Of a stretch of DNA of 64,000 nucleotides, positions 1-9,003 are shown one piece after another (position 1 is the first letter of the stretch; each line of letters begins with the position of its first letter). Source of the stretch: CAZWKQ01 sp964634005 (lineage in GTDB: Bacteria > Bacteroidota > Bacteroidia > Bacteroidales > JACABE01). The stretch is taken from the NCBI GenBank assembly GCA_964634005.1, contig CAZWKQ010000001.1, positions 62,001 to 126,000 on the forward strand. Reading direction: 5' to 3'. Both the position numbers and the translations under genes were made by a program. The notes under the pieces were generated by a model, which was not told the origin of the DNA, made no database searches, and saw only the letters and a program-made list of their open reading frames with translations.

Positions 1-531
1 TTTTTGGCAGCATTTACAGGTTTTTTCCACTCATTTCAAGCTGCTATGGCTGACTACTACAGAAATGCATATTTATTTTTTATCAAAGGTAAAAATGGCA
101 GTGAATTCGATAATTCTGAAACAGTTAGAAATAACTTTAATCAATTAAGTTGGAAAGAAAATTTTTTTAGAAAATTATGGCTACGAATATATCTTAATTA
201 CACATCGGAACAGGAAATTTTATCGAAAAACCTGCAAAAATTGATGAAATTGATAAATGACAAATTCAACGGAGTAGTTCCTTCTTGGCTTCAAAATGAT
301 TTCAGAACATTAAATAAACCTTTGATGAAATACACTAACATACTAACATTCAACACAAGAGCCATAGCACTATTCGTAAGTTTATTCATCAACAACGTAC
401 TACTGTACTGGATTTTCGAACTGACAGTGCTAAATATAATTTTTGCATATATGGTAATTAAACAGGAAGCAAAAAGTAAAATTATTTACGAAAAAGCTTT
501 TAACATAAATAATGAAGACAAAAATTTTTAA
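1..531 (+). CDS. CDP-alcohol phosphatidyltransferase, probable inositol-phosphate lipid synthase (3' part)
   Basis: The reading frame is open from the first base, so the 5' part lies outside the window and the TTG at 4 is not a real start. The visible part ends in two hydrophobic segments and has a polar region with the string ADYYRN near its beginning. The CDP-alcohol signature (DG..AR...G...D...D) would lie upstream and cannot be checked. The family call rests on C-terminal character and context. The gene overlaps the next one by 20 bases and sits in an operon ending in myo-inositol-phosphate synthase. In Bacteroides an enzyme of this kind makes phosphatidylinositol phosphate from CDP-diacylglycerol and inositol phosphate. 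Substrate is inferred, not seen. Confidence 0.6.
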   Translation, partial: FLAAFTGFFHSFQAAMADYYRNAYLFFIKGKNGSEFDNSETVRNNFNQLSWKENFFRKLWLRIYLNYTSEQEILSKNLQKLMKLINDKFNGVVPSWLQNDFRTLNKPLMKYTNILTFNTRAIALFVSLFINNVLLYWIFELTVLNIIFAYMVIKQEAKSKIIYEKAFNINNEDKNF

Positions 532-1528
532 TTATAGGACTGTCTTTTTTCTTATTGGATTGGCAATGCTTTCAATAATGTTTTGCAAACTTGGATTGCA
601 TACTATTATTGAAAATATTGTAAAAACAAAATGGTGGTTTTTGGCTATAATCGGTTTGTGGCTTATCATATATCTATTGAATGCTCTTGCATGGTACTAT
701 ATTATAGGGGAAGAAAAGAAAAAAATAGGATTTAAAAGAATTTTAAAATATACAATAAGCGGATTTGCCATAAACTATATCACCCCTCTTGTAAGTTTAG
801 GCGGTGAGCCATACAAAGTACTTGAGCTGAATAAACATATTGAAAAAAATCATTCAATAGCTACAGTGATATCGTATAATATGATGCACATTTTTTCTCA
901 TTTTTTCTTTTGGTTGACAGCTGTTCTAGTACTACTTATAAAACTTGAATTAAAAAGCACTCATATTATTTATCTTGTTATTGCCTTATTTATATGCCTG
1001 AGTGTTATTTATCTGTTTTATACAGCCTATAAAAAAGGAATTGTTAATACTGCCATAAGTCTTATAGCTAAATTATATTTTGCAAGGCTTCTGGTTAAGA
1101 ATATAAAAGATAAAAAAGACTTACTCAATAATGTAGATAAACACATTATAAGTTTACATTCCAACAGAATAAGAGATTTTTACTTAATACTTTTTTTAGA
1201 ATATTTAGCCCGAATAATAGGGTGCTTTGAATTCTTCTTTATTTTAAAAGCAATTCTAACAGATATTAGTTTTTATGAAGCTTTTCTTATTAGCGCAGGT
1301 TCATCTCTTTTTGCAAATCTTTTCTTTTTTATTCCTATGCAAATAGGCTCAAGGGAGAGCGGTTTCTTCTTAGTTTTTGAAAGTTTGAAATTATCGCCCG
1401 CTATAGGTGTATATGTTAGTTTAGTAACACGAATCAGAGAATTTTTCTGGATTTTAATAGGATTGATTTTAATTAAAATTAAACCAAAGCAAAACATAAT
1501 AATATTTGAAAATTTGAAATATGAATGA
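512..1528 (+). CDS. Flippase-like membrane protein (LPG synthase TM / UPF0104 family)
   Basis: A 338-residue polytopic protein with about eight hydrophobic segments. It carries the family's GGEPYK motif near residue 97 and a C-terminal stretch with QIGSRESG followed by a hydrophobic helix and an R-x-REF segment, both typical of the lysylphosphatidylglycerol synthase transmembrane region family. There is no catalytic lysyl-transferase domain, so it is not MprF. The start overlaps the upstream CDP-alcohol transferase by 20 bases and the end overlaps the HAD gene by 8 bases, so it is translationally linked to both. A role in moving or trafficking the inositol lipid is inference from context. Confidence 0.75.
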   Translation: MKTKIFNYRTVFFLIGLAMLSIMFCKLGLHTIIENIVKTKWWFLAIIGLWLIIYLLNALAWYYIIGEEKKKIGFKRILKYTISGFAINYITPLVSLGGEPYKVLELNKHIEKNHSIATVISYNMMHIFSHFFFWLTAVLVLLIKLELKSTHIIYLVIALFICLSVIYLFYTAYKKGIVNTAISLIAKLYFARLLVKNIKDKKDLLNNVDKHIISLHSNRIRDFYLILFLEYLARIIGCFEFFFILKAILTDISFYEAFLISAGSSLFANLFFFIPMQIGSRESGFFLVFESLKLSPAIGVYVSLVTRIREFFWILIGLILIKIKPKQNIIIFENLKYE

Positions 1529-2228
1529 TATAAAAGCAATTCTTTTCGATTTTGGAGGAACTATTGACACAAACGGCATCCACTGGAGTGAAATGATTTG
1601 GATAGCTTACGAAATGAATAATGTAGGCGTTAAAAAAACTGCCTACGAAAAGGCGTATATTTACGCTGAAAGAAGTCTTAATACAGGAAAAATTGAAAGT
1701 AATACTACCTTCCATGAAATGTTGATTGAAAAAATCAGCTTACAGTTCAACTTCTTACATAGTGAAAAATATTTAACTGACGAAAACTCGGATAATATTA
1801 TAAAGAAAATAACAGAGACATGCTATAATGAAGTAAAATCGAATATTAAAAATCAAATAGAAGTATTAAGTTATTTAAAATCAAAATACAGTTTAGCATT
1901 AGTATCAAATTTCTATGGAAATCTTAAAACTGTAGTTAATGAATTCGATTTAACAGATTATTTCTCGGTAATAATTGATTCTTACGATATTGGGATAAGA
2001 AAACCCGATCCAATGATTTGGGAAGCAGGATTAAAATTATTGGATATTCCATACGACCAAACGGTTGTAGTAGGCGATTCGTATATTAATGATATTGCAC
2101 CCGCTAAATATTTGGGATGTAAAGCTATATGGCTTAAGGGAAGAAGCTGGCATAATCAAAATCAGTTCGAACATTATTCGGCTGACAAAATAATTAATAA
2201 TTTGAATGAATTGAAAACAATACTATAA
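1521..2228 (+). CDS. HAD-family phosphatase, candidate phosphatidylinositol-phosphate phosphatase
   Basis: A 235-residue HAD hydrolase. Motif I is DFGGTID at residues 10-16: the nucleophile Asp10 is present, but the usual second Asp (DxD) is a Gly. Motif II is the Ser of VSNF, motif III the Lys of GIRKPDP, and motif IV is GDSYINDI. The gene sits between the flippase-like protein and myo-inositol-phosphate synthase, which suggests it dephosphorylates an inositol-phosphate lipid as in the Bacteroides inositol-lipid pathway. A free inositol-phosphate phosphatase is an alternative. Family membership is secure; substrate is inferred. Confidence 0.75.
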   Translation: MNDIKAILFDFGGTIDTNGIHWSEMIWIAYEMNNVGVKKTAYEKAYIYAERSLNTGKIESNTTFHEMLIEKISLQFNFLHSEKYLTDENSDNIIKKITETCYNEVKSNIKNQIEVLSYLKSKYSLALVSNFYGNLKTVVNEFDLTDYFSVIIDSYDIGIRKPDPMIWEAGLKLLDIPYDQTVVVGDSYINDIAPAKYLGCKAIWLKGRSWHNQNQFEHYSADKIINNLNELKTIL

Positions 2229-2254
2229 TACAACAACTTTAAAATTTTAAAAAA

Positions 2255-3583
2255 ATGAATACAAATAAAAAAACTAATGTGGAAATGCCACAAGGTAAAT
2301 TGGGAGTTTTAATAGTAGGCATTAACGGAGCTGTTTCAACAACTTTTATAGCCGGAACTTTAGCAGTTAGGAAAGGGCTTAGTACTCCTATAGGTTCTTT
2401 AACTCAAATGGGAACTATAAGAATTGGGAATAGAGCAGAAAATAATTTCCCTAAGATTAAAGATTTTGTTCCATTGACTGATTTAAAAGATATAGTCTTC
2501 GGTGGCTGGGACATCAGAAACGAAACCGTTTACGAATCGATATTGTACGCCAAAGTCCTCGACACTCGCGATATCGTAGGAATAGAAGACGAACTGAAAG
2601 AGATAAAACCTTTTAAAGCTGTTTTCGATAGTTATTATGTAAAACGTCTTACGGGAGAATGGGTAAAAAAAGGAGAAAATAAATATGATTTAATGATGCA
2701 GTTACGTGATGATATTCGCAGATTTAAATCCGAAAATAATATCGACAGGTTAGTTACAGTTTGGTGCGGCAGTACAGAAATATTCATCCCATGCTCAGAG
2801 GTTCATCAGTCATTGGAAGCTTTTGAAAACGGAATGAAAGAAAACCATATCGAAATTGCACCAAGTATGCTATATGCCTATGCTTCGATTGCAGAAGGAG
2901 TTCCTTTTATAAATGGTGCACCTAATTTAACTGTAGATATGCCTGCAATGTGGGAACTTGCCGATAAAATGAATGTGCCAATATGCGGAAAGGACTTTAA
3001 AACCGGCCAAACAATGATAAAAACTGTCATATCTCCAATGATTAAAACAAGAATGCTTGGATTAGACGGATGGTATTCAACTAATATTTTAGGTAACAGA
3101 GACGGAGAAGTACTTGACGATCCTGAATCATTTAAAACCAAAGAAGAAAGCAAACTTTCCGTTATTGATTCTATTCTTCAACCCGAATTATATCCGGAAT
3201 TATACGGAAACTATGATCATAAAGTAAGGATAAATTATTACAAACCTCGCGGTGATAATAAAGAAGGATGGGATAATATTGACATCTTCGGATGGATGGG
3301 ATACAAAATGCAATTGAAAGTAAATTTCCTATGCCGTGATTCAATTCTAGCAGCTCCTTTGGTTCTCGATTTGGTTTTATTTATGGATTTAGCTAAACGC
3401 GCAGGTTTTAAAGGTATTCAGTCATGGTTATCATTCTATTTTAAAAGTCCGATGCATACCCCAAATGTTGTACCGGAACATGATTTATTCATACAATCGG
3501 TAAAACTCAAAAATACTCTTAGAGAGATAATGAATGAAAAACCAATTGATTTCCTTGACGAAAAAATTGAATTATTTAAATAA
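2255..3583 (+). CDS. ino1: Myo-inositol-1-phosphate synthase
   Basis: Converts glucose 6-phosphate to inositol 1-phosphate using NAD. The 442-residue protein has an N-terminal Rossmann loop (GINGAVSTT, about residues 23-31) and the family's central region: GKDFKTGQT, then NILGNRDG and the KTKEESK string that holds catalytic lysines. It is shorter than eukaryotic INO1 and resembles the bacterial and archaeal forms. It begins 26 bases after the HAD gene and closes the operon just before a strong terminator at 3604. It supplies the head group for the enzymes upstream. Confidence 0.95.
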   Translation: MNTNKKTNVEMPQGKLGVLIVGINGAVSTTFIAGTLAVRKGLSTPIGSLTQMGTIRIGNRAENNFPKIKDFVPLTDLKDIVFGGWDIRNETVYESILYAKVLDTRDIVGIEDELKEIKPFKAVFDSYYVKRLTGEWVKKGENKYDLMMQLRDDIRRFKSENNIDRLVTVWCGSTEIFIPCSEVHQSLEAFENGMKENHIEIAPSMLYAYASIAEGVPFINGAPNLTVDMPAMWELADKMNVPICGKDFKTGQTMIKTVISPMIKTRMLGLDGWYSTNILGNRDGEVLDDPESFKTKEESKLSVIDSILQPELYPELYGNYDHKVRINYYKPRGDNKEGWDNIDIFGWMGYKMQLKVNFLCRDSILAAPLVLDLVLFMDLAKRAGFKGIQSWLSFYFKSPMHTPNVVPEHDLFIQSVKLKNTLREIMNEKPIDFLDEKIELFK

Positions 3584-3603
3584 CATAAATTAAGTTATTG
3601 ATT

Positions 3604-3642
3604 GCGGGGAGAATTTAGTTTCGCCCCGCTCTTTTATACTTT
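3604..3642 (+). terminator. Rho-independent terminator after the inositol operon
   Basis: GCGGGG (3604-3609) pairs with CCCCGC (3624-3629), with an inner GAA/TTC helix after one mismatch, followed by a T-rich tract. GC-rich against very AT-rich surroundings. Confidence 0.85.
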
Positions 3643-3648
3643 TTTAAT

Positions 3649-4191
3649 ATGAGGAATTACAAACTTGCTATATCATTGCTATTCATATTTTTAAGTGTTT
3701 TAAATACAAATTCCGAAAATCCGAGAAGCATACCCTCGGGAACAATAAAAAACAATCAACCTCTATTTTACATCGAAAGAAGTAAAAATAAAAACCGAGT
3801 ATATTACGATGCCAATATTAATCTTGACGGAACAATAAATTCGAAAAAACCTATTGATGTTTATTGGATAAATTTAGAAGAAAATTACGGTAAAAGAGGA
3901 GAATTATCGTTTATTCAGGAGAAGTTTGCTTATGGCTACATTTCAGAAAAAATTACAGAAAATAATTATAAAATTAAATTAAAGGCATTTGATAAAAGGG
4001 TAATAAATTTACTTCTAGATAACAAGGGAAAAGCAAAAGCACAGATTATAATTAACGGACAAACTGCAATATTGAATCGTCTGTATATTAAAGCTAATGA
4101 TAAAGGATTAAATACATCAGTCGAATATATCGAAATTTTCGGAACAGATACTAAAAATAATAAAGAGATTAAAGAAAAGATAATTCCCTAA
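3649..4191 (+). CDS. Secreted DUF4833-like protein
   Basis: A 180-residue protein with an N-terminal signal-like hydrophobic segment (about residues 5-21) and no other membrane helix. The body contains FYIERSKNKN, YYDANI and PIDVYWI, which I recall as the DUF4833 pattern from Bacteroidota; this assignment is from memory. The function is unknown. It lies just downstream of the inositol-lipid operon but is separated from it by a terminator, and is followed 21 bases later by a DUF5686 outer-membrane gene. A periplasmic role in lipid handling would be speculation. Confidence 0.6.
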   Translation: MRNYKLAISLLFIFLSVLNTNSENPRSIPSGTIKNNQPLFYIERSKNKNRVYYDANINLDGTINSKKPIDVYWINLEENYGKRGELSFIQEKFAYGYISEKITENNYKIKLKAFDKRVINLLLDNKGKAKAQIIINGQTAILNRLYIKANDKGLNTSVEYIEIFGTDTKNNKEIKEKIIP

Positions 4192-4212
4192 CTTTTTCTA
4201 AAGACAACATAT

Positions 4213-6777
4213 ATGAAAATTTACAAACTGACAAATATATTACTGATATTCATTATACTAATAAAACCGTTTAACAACGTAAAATCTCAGCACACTACTA
4301 CAATAAAAGGAATTGTAATTGATTCGCTGACAAAAGAGCCTTTGCCTTTTGTAAATATTGTGTTTGTCGGGAAAAATATAGGTACAACTACAGATTTCGA
4401 CGGGAAATTTTCATTAAGCACACAATGGGCTTCAAATTCGATAAAAGTATCTTTTATTGGTTATCATACAGTTACAAAACATATTAATATAGGGAAATCA
4501 CAATTCATTGAAATTAAATTAAAACCTCAAAATATTGATCTCAAAGAAGTAGTTATAAAAACCGAATCAAAACGCTACCGAAACAAAGATAATCCGGCAG
4601 TAGAATTAATAAAAAAAGTTATTGAAAACAAACAAAGAAACAGAGGAGAAGCTGCCAAATTTTATGAGTACGATAAGTACGAAAAATTAGAAATGTCGCT
4701 TAATAATTTTACCGAAAAATTTATGGAAAGAAAATATATGCGAAAATTCAAATTTATTTTCGATTATGTTGATACATCCAAAGTTAACGGTAAACCTTAT
4801 TTGCCTTTCTATCTTAAAGAAATGCTTAGTAGAGTTTATTATAAACAAGAAGGCAATATCAAGCGTGAATTTATTGATGCTCAACGTGTTGTTGGATTGG
4901 AAGAGTACATCGATCAAGATGGGATAACCTCTATAAATAAAAGCATGTACACAGATATTGACATCTACGACAATGATATTTTTTTTATGACAAATCAGTT
5001 TGTTAGCCCTACAAGTGTTATCGCTCCGACGTTTTATAAATTCTTTATTATAGATACAACAATGGTCGGGAATCACAGATGTATTAATCTTGCATTTATA
5101 CCAAGAAATAAATTGAGTATGGGATTTACGGGAAATATTTATATTACTGATGATTCTCTTTATGCTATAAAAAAAGTAGATATGGGAGTTTGCAAAGATA
5201 TTAGTTTGAATTTTGTTAGCGATGTAAAAATTGAGCAAGAATTTTCTCCCACTAATGAAGGTTTTTGGGCAATAAATAAAGATGAAATGACTGTAGATTT
5301 CAATTTAACAGGCAAAGGCATGGGTATGTTTGCACACAAAACGGTAATTTACAATAATCGTACTTATAATACAGAAAGGGCAGACTCGACATATCGCGGA
5401 GTTCAAAAATATATTACCGCCGAAAACGCTAATAAAATGCCATTAACTTACTGGAATTCACATCGCCCCGTTCAATTATCAAAATCGGAAAAAGGTGTTG
5501 AGGAAATGATGAATAGAGTTCAAAATGTACCTGCTTTTAGAAGGTTTATGGATATAGTTATGCTACTTTTTGCCGGTTATAAAGATGTTGGGCCTATTGA
5601 TGTAGGACCTGTTAATACATTTTACAGTTTCAATGAAATTGAAGGATTACGACTTCGTATTGGAGGTAAAACCAATCTTAATTTTAGCGATAGATTTATG
5701 TTAGAAGGCTTTTACGCTTATGGAACAAAAGATGAAAAAAGCAAATATTTAGGAGCAATTACCTACTCATTCAGAAATATCAAAACAAATTTTAATGAAT
5801 TTCCGGTTAATAATATAAAATTTACTTATCAACACGACACAAAAATTCCGGGACAAGAACTTAAATTTTTTGCTGAAGATAATTTCCTGCTTTCTTTTAA
5901 AAGAGGAATTTCAGACAAAATGACATATAACGATATGTATAAATTTGAATACAACCAAGAATTAGTTAAAGGTTTTTCTTACGGATTAAGTTTTAAATAT
6001 TTAGACCAATATCCCGGAGGGAATTGGAAATGGAATTATAAAGGTATAGAAGATAATGTGGTTGTCAAAGATAGAATAATTACAAACGAGATAGGTTTTA
6101 CATTTCGGTTTGCACCAAACGAGCAGTTTTATCAAGGGAAAACGTATAGAATTCCAATATTTAACCAATATCCAATAATACAATTCAGGGGTAATTTTGG
6201 GATGAAAGATCTTTTGAATGGAGAATACAGTTATCAATCATTAACAATAAATATCTTCAAACGATTTTATGCTTCGATATTAGGATATGCCGACTTAGAA
6301 TTGGAAGGAGGGAAAATATGGGGTAAAGTCCCTTATCCTTTATTGTTTATTCATAATGCAAATCAGACTTATGCTTATCAGCTGCAAGCATACAATATGA
6401 TGAATTTTCTCGAGTTTGTCAGCGACAAATATGCAAGCATTAATTATACCCATTATTTTAACGGACTTATTTTAAACCGCATTCCATTACTCAAAAAATT
6501 AAAGCTAAGAGAACTAATTTCTGTTAAAGCTCTTTATGGCGAAATCGGAGATAATAACAACCCATATTTAAATCACGATTTATTTTCTTTCCCGACTGAT
6601 GAAAACGGCAATCCGCTAACTTTCTCTTTAAAAGGAAAACCCTATATTGAATCAAGTATAGGAGTAAGTAACATTTTAAAATTCTTACGAGTTGACCTTG
6701 TAAAGCGAATGACCTATATGGACAATCCCAATACACCATCATTGGGAATAAGAGCAAGGTTTAAGTTCGATTTTTAA
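4213..6777 (+). CDS. Carboxypeptidase-regulatory-like and DUF5686 outer-membrane protein
   Basis: An 854-residue protein with a signal peptide (residues 1-25), then a carboxypeptidase-D regulatory-like beta-sandwich (GIVIDSLTKEPLPFVNI, TTTDFDGKFSL, SFIGYHT, about residues 33-110), then a long DUF5686 region that ends in beta strands and a terminal aromatic residue (RARFKFDF), as expected of an outer-membrane barrel. The architecture resembles a SusC/TonB-dependent receptor N-terminus, but no plug domain is visible. Its function is unknown. It follows the DUF4833-like gene by 21 bases and could be co-transcribed with it. Confidence 0.8.
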   Translation: MKIYKLTNILLIFIILIKPFNNVKSQHTTTIKGIVIDSLTKEPLPFVNIVFVGKNIGTTTDFDGKFSLSTQWASNSIKVSFIGYHTVTKHINIGKSQFIEIKLKPQNIDLKEVVIKTESKRYRNKDNPAVELIKKVIENKQRNRGEAAKFYEYDKYEKLEMSLNNFTEKFMERKYMRKFKFIFDYVDTSKVNGKPYLPFYLKEMLSRVYYKQEGNIKREFIDAQRVVGLEEYIDQDGITSINKSMYTDIDIYDNDIFFMTNQFVSPTSVIAPTFYKFFIIDTTMVGNHRCINLAFIPRNKLSMGFTGNIYITDDSLYAIKKVDMGVCKDISLNFVSDVKIEQEFSPTNEGFWAINKDEMTVDFNLTGKGMGMFAHKTVIYNNRTYNTERADSTYRGVQKYITAENANKMPLTYWNSHRPVQLSKSEKGVEEMMNRVQNVPAFRRFMDIVMLLFAGYKDVGPIDVGPVNTFYSFNEIEGLRLRIGGKTNLNFSDRFMLEGFYAYGTKDEKSKYLGAITYSFRNIKTNFNEFPVNNIKFTYQHDTKIPGQELKFFAEDNFLLSFKRGISDKMTYNDMYKFEYNQELVKGFSYGLSFKYLDQYPGGNWKWNYKGIEDNVVVKDRIITNEIGFTFRFAPNEQFYQGKTYRIPIFNQYPIIQFRGNFGMKDLLNGEYSYQSLTINIFKRFYASILGYADLELEGGKIWGKVPYPLLFIHNANQTYAYQLQAYNMMNFLEFVSDKYASINYTHYFNGLILNRIPLLKKLKLRELISVKALYGEIGDNNNPYLNHDLFSFPTDENGNPLTFSLKGKPYIESSIGVSNILKFLRVDLVKRMTYMDNPNTPSLGIRARFKFDF

Positions 6778-6955
6778 AAAAATTTTAACCTAAAATCTTA
6801 AGTTTACATATGATTATATCCGCAAATATTTATATTTAAATACTAATCAATATTTTAATTTTTTTTTAATTTAGATATATTAGAATTTTATATCATAATT
6901 TTGAAATGTTTAACAAATTTTATAAAAACAAATTTATATATATATCAGTTTTATA

Positions 6956-6963
6956 TATATTTG
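6956..6963 (+). promoter_or_regulatory. -7 element TATATTTG
   Basis: Perfect match to the Bacteroidota TAnnTTTG -7 element, 43 bases before the lipoprotein ATG. The rest of the AT-rich 6778-7005 spacer shows no other feature. Confidence 0.55.
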
Positions 6964-7005
6964 CAAAAAATTTAAAGAATATTATTAATTTATAAATATA
7001 CAATT

Positions 7006-8811
7006 ATGAAAGAAAAAAGTGTTAAAGTATTAGCTTTATTGTTTGTATTTGGATTAATTTTAACAGGTTGCGGGAATTTAAACAAAATGGCTAAAAGGTA
7101 TAATGATGTTAAATATGAAGTTATACCTAATCCTTTGGAAGTTCATGGCGATAAGATTTCAGTTACTATAAAAGGCAAAATACCTGCCGGATATTTTCAC
7201 AAAAACGCCGGAGTATTTATTCAGCCTGTATTGAAATATGAAGGTGGCAGTGTAAAATTAAAACCATTCTACCTTAAAGGAGAAAATGCAAAAGGTGATG
7301 GTACTATTATCAACAGTAAAACAGGTGGTTCATTCAGTTATTCCGATGTAATAGATTATAAACCACAAATGAATAAATGTCAATTGATGGCTAATCCTAT
7401 TGCACATATGGCTAAAGAACCTTTAAATGCCAATAACACCGTTGAAAATGTAAAAAAACTATCAAAAGCAATAGAACTTGGAGAAACTAAACTTGCAGAT
7501 GGTTTGATAATTACTTCACAGAGAATTAAAAACTCAGGAAACGCTATTTTAGCCCCCGATGGATATCAGAAAGAAACTACAGTTTCTAAAAAAGCAACTA
7601 TTTATTTTCTCGTAAACATGTATGATCTTAATATGAATATTGCTTTAAATAAAGATCCTAAAGCTAAAAGCGATATTAAAGAATTAAATGATTTTCTGGC
7701 TAAAAACTGGGCTATTAAAAATATCGAAATCAATGCATGGGCATCTCCTGAAGGTGAAGAAAGACACAATGCAGGTCTCTCTGAAAACCGTGCAAAAACT
7801 GCTAATAAGTTTATTGAAAACGAAATAGATAAAGTTCTTAAAGACATTGCTAAAAAAACAAAAACCAAATTCAAGGATTTGAAAAAAGCTATTAACTACA
7901 ATATCAAAGCAAACGGTGAAGACTGGGATGGTTTCTTGGCTGCTCTCGAAAAATCTGATATTAAAGACAAAAACACTATGATAAATGTTATTAGAGCTCA
8001 ATCTGATAATCTGAAGAGAGAACAAGAAATGAGAAATATGACAGTCATTTATCAACAAGTTGAAGAAAAAATATTACCTCCTCTTCGTCGTTCTGAAATT
8101 ACTGTTAATTTCTTAGAACCAAAAAAATCTGACGAAGAAATTGCAAAATTAGCCAACACATCTCCGTCTAATCTTGATGTATACGAACTTCTTTATGCTG
8201 CAACACTAACTAATGATTTAAACTCTAAATTAAAAATATACAAAGCTGCTACCGAAACTTATCCTCAAGAATGGAAAGGATATAATAACTATGCTTATGT
8301 AGCTATTGCACTCGGTAATACTAACGATGCATCAAACTATTTAGAAAAAGCAAATTCTTTATCCCCAAACAATGCTACTGTATTGAACAATTTAGGAGTA
8401 GTTGCATTAATGAAAAAAGACTATAAAGCAGCTAAAGGTTATTTCGAGTCTGCACAAAAATTAGGTGTAAGTCAGAATTATCACATGGCAGTATTAATGA
8501 TTAAAGAAGGTAACTACTCAGGTGCTGTTAACTCATTTGGAAGAACTTCATGCGATTACAATGTAGCTTTGGCAAATTTACTAGCCGGAAACAATTCTGA
8601 AGCTAACAATGCAATTGAATGTGCAACTAAAGATGCTCAAACTTACTATCTTGCAGCTGTTATAGCAGCACGTAATAATAATGCAAATAAAGTTTACGAA
8701 AACCTGAAAAATGCAATTAACTTAGACGCATCATTAAGAAATCAGGCAAAAGAAGATCTTGAATTTTCAAAATTTTCTAAATATGCTGAATTTTTAAATG
8801 CTGTTAAATAA
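7006..8811 (+). CDS. OmpA-like and TPR-repeat lipoprotein
   Basis: A 601-residue predicted lipoprotein: the signal peptide ends in the lipobox LTGC, with Cys22 as the lipidated residue. Residues 230-370 hold an OmpA-like segment recognisable from WASPEGEE, LSENRAKTANKF and related strings. The C-terminal third contains TPR-like repeats (for example WKGYNNYAYVAIALGNTNDASNYLEKA and the following ATVLNNLGVVALMK unit). Such proteins are usually anchored to the outer membrane and help organise it, sometimes as secretion-system parts; no specific role can be assigned here. It has its own promoter and terminator and is followed by an OmpA porin gene. Confidence 0.75.
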   Translation: MKEKSVKVLALLFVFGLILTGCGNLNKMAKRYNDVKYEVIPNPLEVHGDKISVTIKGKIPAGYFHKNAGVFIQPVLKYEGGSVKLKPFYLKGENAKGDGTIINSKTGGSFSYSDVIDYKPQMNKCQLMANPIAHMAKEPLNANNTVENVKKLSKAIELGETKLADGLIITSQRIKNSGNAILAPDGYQKETTVSKKATIYFLVNMYDLNMNIALNKDPKAKSDIKELNDFLAKNWAIKNIEINAWASPEGEERHNAGLSENRAKTANKFIENEIDKVLKDIAKKTKTKFKDLKKAINYNIKANGEDWDGFLAALEKSDIKDKNTMINVIRAQSDNLKREQEMRNMTVIYQQVEEKILPPLRRSEITVNFLEPKKSDEEIAKLANTSPSNLDVYELLYAATLTNDLNSKLKIYKAATETYPQEWKGYNNYAYVAIALGNTNDASNYLEKANSLSPNNATVLNNLGVVALMKKDYKAAKGYFESAQKLGVSQNYHMAVLMIKEGNYSGAVNSFGRTSCDYNVALANLLAGNNSEANNAIECATKDAQTYYLAAVIAARNNNANKVYENLKNAINLDASLRNQAKEDLEFSKFSKYAEFLNAVK

Positions 8812-8831
8812 ATATTAATTAAAGATGTTTA

Positions 8832-8863
8832 AAAAAAGCCCTGTTCAAAGGGCTTTTTTTTTT
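8832..8863 (+). terminator. Rho-independent terminator
   Basis: AGCCC, 8-base loop, GGGCT flanked by an A-run before and a run of ten T after. Ends the lipoprotein transcript. Confidence 0.9.
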
Positions 8864-9003
8864 CACTTTTTAAACAAAAACAAAAAATTTTCGTTAAATA
8901 TTAGTGTAGAAATTTTTTTTAACATTTTTATTTTGTAATTTTACACAAAAAAATTGAAAATATTTAACAAATTATAATTACAAAACCGTTAAAATTTGAA
9001 GTT

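Noticed and set aside
4687..5238. Long minus-strand open frame of 183 codons
   Set aside because: Lies wholly inside the DUF5686 gene, with Cys/Ile/Lys-rich sequence lacking any motif; antisense shadow of AT-rich coding sequence.
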